A DNA stretch of 55,836 nucleotides, taken from assembly GCA_964476625.1 (NCBI GenBank), contig CAYZBJ010000020.1:1-55836 (forward strand), given 5' to 3'. Shown here piece after piece: positions 44,491 to 53,136 of the stretch. The stretch is from JAMLIN01 sp964476625. GTDB taxonomy: Bacteria > Pseudomonadota > Gammaproteobacteria > Burkholderiales > Burkholderiaceae_E. A model generated the notes under the pieces. The model searched no databases, was not told where the DNA came from, and saw only the letters and a list, made by a program, of their open reading frames with translations. Position numbers and translations under genes: made by a program. Every line of letters starts with the position of its first letter. Position 1 is the stretch's first letter.

Positions 44491-45531
44491 TTGAAGACGC
44501 TCGTCATTTCCCCCAACTGGATCGGCGATGCGGTCATGGCCCAGCCCCTGATCGCGCTGATCAAGCGGTTCGACCCAACCGGCACGATCGACGCTGCCGC
44601 ACCCGGGCATATTGCCCCGGTGATGCGGGCCATGCCCGAGATCGGCGAAGTCCTGCTTGCCAACAACGTCCACCACCGGCTGCAACTGGGCCAGCGCTGG
44701 CGGCTCTCGCGCGAGCTGCGCGCACGCGGCTACGACCGCTGCTACGTCCTGCCCAATTCCCTCAAGTCGGCGCTCGCGCCATGGCTGGCCGGCATCCCCC
44801 GGCGCATCGGCCACCGGGGCGAGGCCCGCACCCTCTTCCTCACCCAGGTCCACTACGACAGCCCGGCGAAAGCGCAGCCGATGGTCGAGTTCTATGCCGC
44901 CCTCGCCTTCGAGCCCCGCTATCCCCTGCCCGGCCGGGTTCCCGATCCGGTCCTGACGCGCCGGCCCGAGGCCGAGCACCGGGCCCGCGAGAAGTTCGGC
45001 ATCCGTACCGACGGGCCCCTGGTCATCCTGTGCCCGGGCGCCGAGTTCGGTCCGGCCAAGCGCTGGCCGGCCCGGCATTTCGCCTCGCTCGCCGGCATGA
45101 TCGCCGACGAATGGCCGCAGGCCACCCTGTTGCTGCTGGGCTCGGCCAAGGAACGGCCACTGGCGACCGAGATCGCCGCGCTCAGTGGCCAGGCGATCCG
45201 CAATCTCTCCGGCGAGACCTCGCTCGACGAGGCGCTGGCCCTGATCTCGCAGGCCCAGGGCGTGGTCTCGAACGACTCCGGCCTGATGCATGTCACCGCC
45301 GCCTACGGTCGGCCCCAGGTGGCCGTGTTCGGCTCTTCGGATCCGCGCCATACGCCGCCGCGTTCGCCGCGGGCGCGGATCGAATGGCTGCACCTCGACT
45401 GCAGCCCCTGCTTCGAGCGTACCTGCCCGCTCGGGCACACCAATTGCCTGAACGATATCGAACCGGCCCGGGTCCTGGAGTCACTGCGCCGCGCAATGCG
45501 CTTCGAGACTGCGCCCCGGCCTCCCCACTAG
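44491..45531 (+). CDS. waaF: Lipopolysaccharide heptosyltransferase II
   Basis: A 346-residue GT9-family enzyme that adds the second heptose to the LPS inner core at the cytoplasmic face of the inner membrane. Motifs: LVISPNWIGDAVMAQPL at the N-terminus, the CYVLPNSLKSALAPWLAGI acceptor region, LCPGAEFGPAKRWP, and the ADP-heptose site SNDSGLMHVTAAYGRP. The C-terminal Cys-rich segment CSPCFERTCPLGHTNCL is typical of WaaF. The start is a TTG with only a weak ribosome site; no in-frame ATG lies close by. About 115 bases separate it from the zinc-finger gene. Confidence 0.92.
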   Translation: MKTLVISPNWIGDAVMAQPLIALIKRFDPTGTIDAAAPGHIAPVMRAMPEIGEVLLANNVHHRLQLGQRWRLSRELRARGYDRCYVLPNSLKSALAPWLAGIPRRIGHRGEARTLFLTQVHYDSPAKAQPMVEFYAALAFEPRYPLPGRVPDPVLTRRPEAEHRAREKFGIRTDGPLVILCPGAEFGPAKRWPARHFASLAGMIADEWPQATLLLLGSAKERPLATEIAALSGQAIRNLSGETSLDEALALISQAQGVVSNDSGLMHVTAAYGRPQVAVFGSSDPRHTPPRSPRARIEWLHLDCSPCFERTCPLGHTNCLNDIEPARVLESLRRAMRFETAPRPPH

Positions 45532-45606
45532 CAGCACGGCAGACCCATGCCGCGCCAGCGCCCGGCCGGGCGTCGGCGCGGCATACACTGGCGGCAGGGG
45601 GCCCAG

Positions 45607-46032
45607 ATGAAAAACAGCAGCCCGATATTCACGACACCGGCGGCGGTCGAGGAAGCCTTCTACGACGCGCTCGCGCGCGGTGACCTGCATGCTCTGATGA
45701 GCCTGTGGGCCGACGACGACGAGATCGTCTGCATCCAGCCGGGCGGCCCGCGCACGACCGGGGTGCCGGCGGTGCGCCGCGCCTGGGCGAGCGTCCTGGC
45801 CGGTCGACTCGACATCCGCGCCCGCTCGGTCCGGCGCTACGAGACCCTGACCACCGCCGTCAGCAGCGTGATCGAGGAGATCACCGTCGCCGGCGACGAA
45901 AGCGTGCGCTGCGTCGCGACCAATGTGTTCGTCAGGAACGCGGGCGGCTGGCGGATCATCCTGCATCACGCCTCGCCGGCAGGCGACGGCGACGAGTCCG
46001 CGCCGGCCAGCACCGGCGCGACATTGCATTGA
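45607..46032 (+). CDS. NTF2-like (DUF4440/SnoaL) protein
   Basis: A 141-residue protein with the NTF2-like fold. The first half reads AVEEAFYDALARGDLHALMS and LWADDDEIVCIQPGG, the second VTNVF-type strands ending GGWRIILHHASP, the standard end of a DUF4440 domain. The conserved D-D-D-E...HP-like pocket is similar to ketosteroid-isomerase-like proteins found beside YheT hydrolases. AGGGGG lies five bases before the ATG. Its TGA overlaps the TTG start of the next gene. Confidence 0.75.
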   Translation: MKNSSPIFTTPAAVEEAFYDALARGDLHALMSLWADDDEIVCIQPGGPRTTGVPAVRRAWASVLAGRLDIRARSVRRYETLTTAVSSVIEEITVAGDESVRCVATNVFVRNAGGWRIILHHASPAGDGDESAPASTGATLH

Positions 46033-47114
46033 GCGGCCGGCCGTATCGCGCCCCGCACTGGCTGCCGGGGCCCCATTCGCAGACGATCTTCCCATCGCTG
46101 TTCGGCCGCGCGCCGCGCCTCGACTACCGGCGCGAGCGCTGGACCACGCCCGACGAGGATTTCATCGACCTCGACTTCACCCGGCCGCCGGCGGCAGCCG
46201 GCGGCCCCTGGCTGGTGCTGTTCCATGGCCTCGAGGGATCCTCGCAGAGCCACTATGCGCGCGCCCTGATGGCAGCGGCGATCGACGCCGGCTGGCAGGG
46301 CGTCGTCCCCCATTTCCGTGGCTGCAGCGGCGAACCCAATCTCGCGCCACGCGCCTACCACTCGGGCGACAGCGAGGAAATCGACTGGATCGTGCGACGC
46401 CTCGTCGCGCGCGCCGGCGACGCGCCGGTGTTCGTCGCCGGCGTGTCACTGGGCGCCAACGCCCTGCTGAAGTGGCTCGGTGAGCGCGGCGACGAGGCCG
46501 CCGGCCTGGTCAGGGCCGCGGCCGGCATTTCGGCGCCGCAGGACCTGCGCGCCGGGGCGGACGCGCTCGCGCGCGGCTTCAACCGGGTCTACACCCGCAA
46601 CTTCCTGCTCAGCCTGAAGCGCAAGAGCCTCGCCAAGCTGGCGACCTGGCCCGGGCTCTACGATGCCCAGCGGGTGCGCCGGGCACGCGACTTCCATGAT
46701 TTCGACGATCTCGTGACCGCGCCGCTGCACGGCTTCCGGGACTGCTTCGACTACTGGGCGCGATCCTCGTGCAAGCCCTGGCTCGCCGCGATCCGCACCC
46801 CGACCCTGGTGATCAATGCCCGCAACGATCCCTTCCTGCCAGCGCGCTACCTCGCCGCCCCCGCCGAGGTCTCGTCGATGGTGAGCCTCGACTATCCGCG
46901 TACCGGCGGCCATGTCGGCTTCTTCGAGAACCGCCTCGCCGGCAGCGACGCCTGGCTGCCCCGCCGGGTCCTCGGCTACTTCATGCAGCACGTCCAGGGC
47001 GGGCGTTCTTCCGGGGGATCCCCGGGGTATTTCGCAGCGCATGCCGCCATGGGCGCCCGGCCGGCAGCGGCAGCGGGCGCGAGCGGAACGAACAGGGAGA
47101 GAATCGATGGATGA
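46029..47114 (+). CDS. YheT-family alpha/beta hydrolase
   Basis: An alpha/beta hydrolase of about 361 residues. It begins with the family's YRAPHWLPGPHSQTIFPSLF, has the oxyanion region LVLFHGLEGSSQSHYARAL, the nucleophile elbow VAGVSLGANALLKWL (Ser), the acid loop TLVINARNDPFLP and the final His in GGHVGFFE. YheT proteins are uncharacterised esterase/lipase-like enzymes. I use a TTG that overlaps the stop of the NTF2 gene (TTGA); homology starts five residues later. The last 40 residues are Ala/Gly-rich and unlike the family, and the gene overlaps the next by eight bases. Confidence 0.82.
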   Translation: MSGRPYRAPHWLPGPHSQTIFPSLFGRAPRLDYRRERWTTPDEDFIDLDFTRPPAAAGGPWLVLFHGLEGSSQSHYARALMAAAIDAGWQGVVPHFRGCSGEPNLAPRAYHSGDSEEIDWIVRRLVARAGDAPVFVAGVSLGANALLKWLGERGDEAAGLVRAAAGISAPQDLRAGADALARGFNRVYTRNFLLSLKRKSLAKLATWPGLYDAQRVRRARDFHDFDDLVTAPLHGFRDCFDYWARSSCKPWLAAIRTPTLVINARNDPFLPARYLAAPAEVSSMVSLDYPRTGGHVGFFENRLAGSDAWLPRRVLGYFMQHVQGGRSSGGSPGYFAAHAAMGARPAAAAGASGTNRERIDG

Positions 47115-47673
47115 ACAGGTCCTGCGGGCGATGGCGCGCTGGCCGAACGTGCCGGCGGTCCATGGCTGGCTGCGGCTCGGGCGCCGTGGCCAATGGTTCC
47201 TCATCGATCGCAACAGCCCCGGCTTCGACGAGCGCCTCCACGGCGATGGCAGCCCGATCGGCAACGAGCAGATCAACGAGTTCATCGGCCGCAACTACCA
47301 GGCCGAAGCCGACGGCCGCTGGTACTGGCAGAACGGCCCGCAGCGGGTCTATGTCGACCTGGAGGCGGCGCCGCTGGTCGCCCGGGTCCTCGGCAGCGCG
47401 CAGCAGCCCGGCCTGGTCGACCATACCGGCGTGGAGATCGACGTCGCCGCCATCGAAGCGGCCGGCACCGGGCCGGCCGGCGAACTGCTGCTCGCCACCG
47501 ACCGGGGCGCGGCGGTGGTCCACGACCTCGATCTGGGCTCGCTCGTCATCGAGGCGGGTGACGACGGCGAAGCCGGCGTGCTGGTGCTCGGCGAGCGGCG
47601 CATCGCGCTCACCGAATGGATCGACCCGCCGGCGCAGCTGGGTTTTGTCGCCAAACCCCGCCCAGCCGACTGA
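47107..47673 (+). CDS. Conserved protein of unknown function (partner of YheT)
   Basis: A 188-residue soluble protein. It starts MDEQVLRAMARWPNVPAVHG then WLRLGRRGQWFLI, a pattern I recall from betaproteobacterial proteins encoded directly after YheT hydrolases and annotated as DUF2946; I am unsure of the number. Two similar halves may exist: GFDERLHGDGSPIGNEQINE in the first, GELLLATDRGAAVVHDLDL and VLVLGERRIALTEW in the second. No catalytic motif or signal is visible. The ATG overlaps the YheT stop by eight bases, so production of the two is coupled. A weak hairpin follows the stop. Confidence 0.6.
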   Translation: MDEQVLRAMARWPNVPAVHGWLRLGRRGQWFLIDRNSPGFDERLHGDGSPIGNEQINEFIGRNYQAEADGRWYWQNGPQRVYVDLEAAPLVARVLGSAQQPGLVDHTGVEIDVAAIEAAGTGPAGELLLATDRGAAVVHDLDLGSLVIEAGDDGEAGVLVLGERRIALTEWIDPPAQLGFVAKPRPAD

Positions 47674-47710
47674 TACGGCTTCGCATCCAACCGTATGAAA
47701 CCGGGCGGGT

Positions 47711-48841
47711 TCAGCCGTCGATGCCGACGTCGACCCGCCGGGCGCGCCGGTTGTCTTCCTCGCCGAGCGTTTCCTGTGGCTTGTCGAGGATGATCCGGTC
47801 GGCTGCCACCCCGAGCCCGACGAGCGCATCGCGCACCGCGAACGCGCGTTCCCTGGCGATCTCGGCATTGCGCGTCGCCGAGCCGGTCTTGCTGTGGAAG
47901 CCCGAGACCCGCAACGAAGCCCCGGTGTCGCGGGCATGCATGGCGAGCGGGGAAAGCTTGTCGCCGTCTCCCGGCGCCACCGTGGTCACCCCTTCCTCGA
48001 AGAACACCGACACCGGCGCCGGCGCGATCCGCAGTGCCGGGGCCGGACCCGATGCGGAGACCCCGGCCGATGCCGGCGCCGGGGTACCTGCGGGAACCGG
48101 CGTCGCCGGGGAAGCGGCGGGGGCGGATGCTGGCGCATCGCCGGCCGCGGCAGGTGATGCCGGAACGCTTGCCGCGGATGCGGTGGATGCGGCCGGCGCA
48201 GGCGAGGCTGCCGTGGGCGGAGCTGCCGCGGACGGGGCTGCCGCGGACGGGGCCGATCCGGGCGCAGCCGCCGGGGCGGACGCGGTCGCCGACGTGGGTG
48301 CGGGAGCCGGCGCGGCGATCGTGAGCCGGTTGACGACGGTGAACGGCGCGCCGAACGCCGCGGTCACTCGATCGGCGAGCCCGGTGCGCTGCGCTTCGTC
48401 GGCGACGCTGCCCTCGAGCACCACCCGGTCACTGTCGATCGCGGCTGATACCCCGTCATGGCCGGCAATCGCGGTGATCGCCGGGCCGACGTGCGACAGC
48501 CAGTCGGGCCGGCCCGCGGCTTCGACCACGCTCAGCCCGTCGTCGATGCGGTCGGCCCGGCCGAGCGCCTTGCGGGCGGCGGCCACGTAGTCGTTGCGGA
48601 TCGCCTCGTCGGGCACACTGCCCTGCAGGTGGATCCGCCCGCCGACCGATTCGATCCGCAGTCGGGACGGCAGGACGAGGGCAGCGGCGGGGGCCTCGGC
48701 ATCGGCCGCGGTGCCGGCCGAACCGGTCGGCATCCGGTCGGTGAAGAACAGCCAGGCGATGAACAGCAGGACCGCCACCGCGAGCTTGAAGAGATCGTAG
48801 CGCCGCACTTCCTGGAGGCTGCGACCGTTGATCTGCGGCAT
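47711..48841 (-). CDS. Membrane-anchored BON-OmpA protein
   Basis: A 376-residue protein. Residues 18-35 (LFKLAVAVLLFIAWLFF) form a membrane anchor; residues 55-175 hold two BON-like units (RLRIESVGGRIHLQGSVPDE, VSAAIDSDRVVLEGSVADEA); then comes a linker of about 90 Ala/Pro/Ser residues; the C-terminal 100 residues are an OmpA/MotB peptidoglycan-binding domain (LRVSGFHSKTGSATRNAEIA, ERAFAVRDALVGLGVAADRI, NRRARRVDVGI). It should span from inner membrane to peptidoglycan. Its start is nine bases after the stop of a small membrane HhH protein gene, forming a two-gene unit. Confidence 0.78.
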   Translation of the reverse strand: MPQINGRSLQEVRRYDLFKLAVAVLLFIAWLFFTDRMPTGSAGTAADAEAPAAALVLPSRLRIESVGGRIHLQGSVPDEAIRNDYVAAARKALGRADRIDDGLSVVEAAGRPDWLSHVGPAITAIAGHDGVSAAIDSDRVVLEGSVADEAQRTGLADRVTAAFGAPFTVVNRLTIAAPAPAPTSATASAPAAAPGSAPSAAAPSAAAPPTAASPAPAASTASAASVPASPAAAGDAPASAPAASPATPVPAGTPAPASAGVSASGPAPALRIAPAPVSVFFEEGVTTVAPGDGDKLSPLAMHARDTGASLRVSGFHSKTGSATRNAEIARERAFAVRDALVGLGVAADRIILDKPQETLGEEDNRRARRVDVGIDG

Positions 48842-48850
48842 CGCGCGCTC

Positions 48851-49258
48851 CTACTCGGACGACGCGCGAACGCCGCCGCGCAACTGCGCCTGCAGGCGCT
48901 CGAGCGCATCCCATTCGCCGCGCGCCGCCAGCAGCGCCTGCTCGGGCCAGGTGCCCGGATCGGCAAGCCGGAAGTTCGGCCCGGCGTCGGCCAGTATCCC
49001 GGCCAGCCGGGACGAGGACGTGACGGCGAGATCGGCGAAGCTGCGGATCCCGGCATCGCCGAGCAGGCCGGCGATCCGGGGGCCGATCCCCTCGACCCGG
49101 GTCAGGTCATCGGGCCCGGCGGCAGCGCTGGCCGCGAAGCCCGCCGGCGATTCGGCTCCGACCGGACCATCGCCGCGGCGACGACGCCACCATGCCCAGT
49201 CTATGATCCATTCGACCAGCCAGCCGACCAGCAATCCCAGCAGGAAATACCTGACCAT
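48851..49258 (-). CDS. Small membrane protein with a helix-hairpin-helix (DUF4332-like) domain
   Basis: A 135-residue protein starting MVRYFLLGLLVGWLVEWIID, one transmembrane helix, followed by WAWWRRRR as a cytoplasmic stop-transfer. Residues 50-130 contain DDLTRVEGIGPRIAGLLGDA then GIRSFADLAVTSSSRLAGIL, the helix-hairpin-helix pattern I-x-G-I-G-P typical of DUF4332-like and nucleic-acid-binding proteins. With one membrane helix and a basic flank, the HhH part is probably in the cytoplasm. The pairing with an OmpA/BON anchor protein directly downstream suggests they form one envelope complex; no function is known to me. Confidence 0.72.
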   Translation of the reverse strand: MVRYFLLGLLVGWLVEWIIDWAWWRRRRGDGPVGAESPAGFAASAAAGPDDLTRVEGIGPRIAGLLGDAGIRSFADLAVTSSSRLAGILADAGPNFRLADPGTWPEQALLAARGEWDALERLQAQLRGGVRASSE

Positions 49259-49348
49259 CGTCGCCCCCCTTCGCGGCGCAGTCCTCGATCACCCCGTGCA
49301 GGGTAGTCATGACGGCAGTCCGGCGCAACAACGCGATCGCCCGACTGC

Positions 49349-50857
49349 TCACTGCGCACCGATCGTATCCTGCTCGCGCGTGTAGCGCGCCTGCAATTCG
49401 CGCAGGCGGGCGTCGATCTGCGAACCGACGTAGAAGTCGTTGCCCGCCTCGCGCTGGGCGATTCGCAACTGCTCGATGGCGGCGAGCAAGCCGCCGTCGA
49501 GCGCATAGTGCTCGGCCACCGCGCGGCGGCCGGCGATCGGCTGGTCGGCGCCGAAGCGCGCTTCGGAGAGCATGCGCCAGAGGACGGAGTCCCCGCGATA
49601 GCGACGCACCTGCGCCTCGAGGTAATCGGCCGCGTCTTCGAACCGACGCATGCGCAGCAACAGTGCGCCATGCTGGTGCACCAGGGCGCGCGCCGCCGGA
49701 AAGGCGGCCAGTGCATCGGTCGATGCGGCCAGCGCGGCCTCATGGCGACCGGCGCGCAGGTCGATGTCGATCGCCAGGCGCGTGAGCATGGCATGGGGCG
49801 CGCCGAGCGACTCCTGCGCCGCGGCCAGCGCGGCGCGCGCGGCATCGAAATCACCCTGCTCGTTCGCGACCACGGCGAGCCGGTATTGCGCGCCCGCCCC
49901 GTTGACGAAGCTGCGGTCGCGCAGGCGGCGTTCGATCGACGCGCGGGCGCGCGCCAGCCCGTCGATGCTCATGTTGGCGCTCGCCTCGAGCTTGGCCCGC
50001 AACAGGGTGAACTCGACCGAATCGACATGCTGCCGGTAGCGCTCGTCGGAGAGCCGGTTCTGGATGTCCGCCATCCGCTCGGTGGTGACGGGGTGGGTGC
50101 GCATATAGGCGGGCGCGCCGCTCTCATAGATCCGGGTGGCGTTCTGCAGGCGACCGAAGAACGCCACCATGGCATTGGCGTCGAACCCGGACTGGCGCAG
50201 GATATCGAGCCCGACCCGATCGGCCTCGCGCTCGGCATCGCGCGAGAATGCGAGCATCTGGTCCTGCGCGATCCCGCCGCCGAGGGCGACCAGGCCGCCG
50301 GCGGCCTGCGGATTGGAGCGCGCCGCGAGGATCGCGAGCACCGCGGTCGCCAGTGACACCACGCTCGACTGGCGGCCCTGCGCCAGCATCCGCGCGATGT
50401 GGCGCTGGGTGACGTGGCCCATCTCGTGGGCAAGCACCGACGCGAGTTCGGACTCGTTGGCCGCGGCGATGACCAGCCCGGTGTGCACCCCGATGAAGCC
50501 ACCGGGGACCGCGAACGCGTTCAGGGTAGCGTCGCGCACCGCGAAGAACTCGAAGCTGTAGCCCGCTGCCGGACCGGTCGCGCCGAGACGATCGCCGAGC
50601 TGGTTGAGGTAGTCGACGACCTCGGGGTCCTCGACGAGCAGGCCCTGCTGGCGAAAATCGCGCCGGATCGCCTCGCCGATGTCGCGCTCGGTCTGGGGCG
50701 AGAGCTCGTCGGCGGCCGCCGCGCCGATCCGGGGCAGGTTGTCGAACACCGTCCCGGAGCGTGAATCCTGCGCCACGGCAGGAGCCGGCCCCGGCAATCC
50801 CAGCGCGAGCGCCAGCAGGCCGACGAGGCCGCTGCGCATGAACGGGCGCTGGCCCAT
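49349..50857 (-). CDS. bepA: Periplasmic M48 metalloprotease BepA-like (YfgC), with TPR region
   Basis: A protease of about 502 residues that watches over outer-membrane protein (LptD/BAM) assembly. It has a signal peptide (MRSGLVGLLALALGLPG region), the zinc motif HEMGH in ELASVLAHEMGHVTQRHIAR, the third ligand Glu in DAEREADRVGLDILRQSGFD, and a C-terminal half of TPR-like helices (FDAARAALAAAQESLGAP, RFEDAADYLEAQVRRY). The frame is open 11 codons further upstream, but I favour this inner ATG since the earliest start lies only about nine bases from a -10 box in the divergent palindrome. Confidence 0.88.
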   Translation of the reverse strand: MGQRPFMRSGLVGLLALALGLPGPAPAVAQDSRSGTVFDNLPRIGAAAADELSPQTERDIGEAIRRDFRQQGLLVEDPEVVDYLNQLGDRLGATGPAAGYSFEFFAVRDATLNAFAVPGGFIGVHTGLVIAAANESELASVLAHEMGHVTQRHIARMLAQGRQSSVVSLATAVLAILAARSNPQAAGGLVALGGGIAQDQMLAFSRDAEREADRVGLDILRQSGFDANAMVAFFGRLQNATRIYESGAPAYMRTHPVTTERMADIQNRLSDERYRQHVDSVEFTLLRAKLEASANMSIDGLARARASIERRLRDRSFVNGAGAQYRLAVVANEQGDFDAARAALAAAQESLGAPHAMLTRLAIDIDLRAGRHEAALAASTDALAAFPAARALVHQHGALLLRMRRFEDAADYLEAQVRRYRGDSVLWRMLSEARFGADQPIAGRRAVAEHYALDGGLLAAIEQLRIAQREAGNDFYVGSQIDARLRELQARYTREQDTIGAQ

Positions 50858-50894
50858 GCCCGCGCCTGGCGGGCGATCGAAGTACCGCATCGCA

Positions 50895-50907
50895 GGCTAT
50901 GATAGCC
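50895..50907. promoter_or_regulatory. Palindromic divergent -10 region between bepA and moaC
   Basis: GGCTAT-G-ATAGCC is a perfect 13-bp palindrome. It gives TATGAT on the plus strand (33 bases before moaC) and TATCAT on the minus strand, so both divergent promoters may share it. No -35 boxes are obvious. Confidence 0.4.
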
Positions 50908-50935
50908 GCGCCGCCGCCATGACGAAAAAAGGCCG

Positions 50936-51427
<492 letters not shown>

Positions 51428-51439
51428 AACCGTACCGAT

Positions 51440-51475
51440 AGCCCCCGGGGCAGTAAGCGTGGGGGTGTTTTTCTT
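51440..51475 (+). terminator. Probable terminator of moaC
   Basis: A C5/G5 stem with a 14-base loop followed by GTTTTTCTT directly after moaC. The stem is short, but the U-tract and its position at the junction with the convergent fmdB gene make it plausible. Confidence 0.45.
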
Positions 51476-51819
51476 CAGTGGCTGATCATCCAGGGCCGCT
51501 TGGCCGGAAACGCCTTGGCGCCGCCCGGCGATCGCCGGGTCGCATCGCGCAGGGAGGTGTTGCAACAGCCGCAGCCTGGCCCGTGCCGACGCCGCGACGC
51601 CCATTCGGCGCTGGTCATCGGCGCATCGCGAGCGCGCTCGTTGGTCGCGTGCGCGAGACGCGCCTGCGTCGGCAGGGTCGCCAGCGCCGGCACGGACAGG
51701 ATCACCCGCCCGGCGGCGGCGCCACAGTCCGGGCAGACGCAGGCCTCGTTGCGGCGCTCGATCGAGCGCAGGACGGTGAAGTCGCCGCAACGCGGGCAAT
51801 CGAATTCATAGATCGGCAT
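51475..51819 (-). CDS. fmdB: FmdB-type zinc ribbon protein
   Basis: A 114-residue protein whose N-terminal 42 residues are the FmdB zinc ribbon: MPIYEFDCPRCGDFTVLRS and CVCPDCGAAAGRVI supply two Cys pairs. The remainder is variable, with a second Cys cluster GPGCGCCN. FmdB was named as a regulator of formamidase and amide/urea transport in Methylophilus, and here it lies 62 bases after the formamidase gene in the same order. AGGAG lies seven bases before the ATG. Confidence 0.85.
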   Translation of the reverse strand: MPIYEFDCPRCGDFTVLRSIERRNEACVCPDCGAAAGRVILSVPALATLPTQARLAHATNERARDAPMTSAEWASRRRHGPGCGCCNTSLRDATRRSPGGAKAFPAKRPWMISH

Positions 51820-51881
51820 CTCTTGCTCCTTGCGGGACGGCGCCCCTGCGCCGCCCGCCGGCTCACCCCAGGGACTTCGCT

Positions 51882-53111
51882 TCAGAGGTCGGGCGACAGC
51901 GGCATGTCGACGCCACCGAAGTCCTGCACCACCGGCCCGTCGGCGCCGGGCTTGATGTCGAAGTCGAAGATCTCGGTCGGCAGCCACAGCGTCGCGCAGG
52001 CGTTCGGTATGTCGACCACGCCGCTGATGTGCCCCTGGACCGGCGCGGTGCCGAGGATCGAGTAGGCCTGCGCGCCCGAGTAACCGAACTTCTTCATGTA
52101 CTCGATCGCGTTCAGGCAGGCCTGCCGGTAGGCGACATGCACGTCGAGGTAGTGCTGGCGACCCTGCTCGTCGACCGAGATCCCCTCGAAGATCAGGTAG
52201 TCCCGGTAGGTCGGCGTGATCGGGCTTGGCTGGAAGATCGGGTTGCGGATGCCGTACTTGGCCATTCCGCCCTTGATCAGGCTGACCTTCATGTGGACCC
52301 AGCCGGCCATCTCGATCGCGCCACAGAAGGTGATCTCGCCGTCGCCCTGCGAGAAATGCAGGTCGCCAACCGACAGCCCCGCGCCGTCGACGTACACCGG
52401 GAAGAAGACCTTCGAGCCGCGCGACAGGTCCTTGATGTCGCAGTTGCCACCATGCTCGCGCGGCGGGACGGTTCGCGCACCTTCCGCGGCGATCTTCGAG
52501 CGCACGTCCCCAGTGGCCTTGCCGGCATGGGCGGTCGCGGCAAAGGGCGGGTTCGCCAGCGGCGGCACCCGTTCGGGTGCGGTGGCGATGAAGTCGACCT
52601 CGCGCGTGTTCCAGGCCTCGAGCAGGGCGGCATCGGGCAGGCAGCCGATCAGACCCGGGTGGATCAGGCCGGCGAAACGCACGCCCGGGATGTGGCGCGA
52701 TCGGGTGAACATGCCCTCGAAGTCCCAGATCGACTTCTGCGCCGACGGGAAATGCTCGGTGAGGAATCCGCCACCGTTCTTCCTGGAGAAGAAGCCGTTG
52801 AAGCCCCAGAGGCTGTCGTCCCGGGCGCCGATGTCGAGCAGGTCGACGACCAGCAGGTCACCCGGCTCCGCGCCGACCACCCCGACCGGTCCCGACAGGA
52901 AGTGCACGGTCGTCAGGTCGACATCGCGGACATCGTCGGCGCTGTCGTCGTTCCTGATCGCGCCGCCGGTCCAGTCGTAGGTCTCGAGGATGAAATCGTC
53001 GCCGGGCTTGACCCAGCAGGCCATCGGGATGTCAGGGTGCCACCGGTTGTGCACCAGTTCGTTGTCGTAGGGTGATTGGTTCAGGTCGACCTTGACCAGG
53101 GTATCGGGCAT
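51882..53111 (-). CDS. fmdA: Formamidase (acetamidase/formamidase family)
   Basis: A 409-residue cytoplasmic amidohydrolase that hydrolyses formamide to formate and ammonia. The length and the segments KVDLNQSPYDNELVHNRWHP, GPVGVVGAEPGDLLVVDLLD, VRFAGLIHPGLIGCLPD, HGGNCDIKDLSRGSKVFFPV, GDLHFSQGDGEITFCGAIE and VDIPNACATLWLP are those of FmdA enzymes. The ATG (MPDTLVKV) has GAGGAG about eight bases upstream; an in-frame start 33 codons earlier overlaps the transporter gene. It lies 25 bases after urtE and before fmdB, so transporter and enzyme are one operon for nitrogen from short amides. Confidence 0.94.
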   Translation of the reverse strand: MPDTLVKVDLNQSPYDNELVHNRWHPDIPMACWVKPGDDFILETYDWTGGAIRNDDSADDVRDVDLTTVHFLSGPVGVVGAEPGDLLVVDLLDIGARDDSLWGFNGFFSRKNGGGFLTEHFPSAQKSIWDFEGMFTRSRHIPGVRFAGLIHPGLIGCLPDAALLEAWNTREVDFIATAPERVPPLANPPFAATAHAGKATGDVRSKIAAEGARTVPPREHGGNCDIKDLSRGSKVFFPVYVDGAGLSVGDLHFSQGDGEITFCGAIEMAGWVHMKVSLIKGGMAKYGIRNPIFQPSPITPTYRDYLIFEGISVDEQGRQHYLDVHVAYRQACLNAIEYMKKFGYSGAQAYSILGTAPVQGHISGVVDIPNACATLWLPTEIFDFDIKPGADGPVVQDFGGVDMPLSPDL

Positions 53112-53136
53112 GGCGTGGCTCCTCGCAGGCGTTGCC

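Noticed and set aside
47672..47698. Small inverted repeat (ATACGG ... CCGTAT) after the unknown gene at 47107-47673
   Set aside because: Six-base arms and no U-tract; too weak to call a terminator between these convergent genes.
48050..48300. Repetitive Ala/Pro sequence in the OmpA/BON gene as a possible tandem DNA repeat
   Set aside because: A short GCC/GCG-GGC unit recurs imperfectly, but it encodes an ordinary low-complexity linker; no regular period longer than a few codons was evident.
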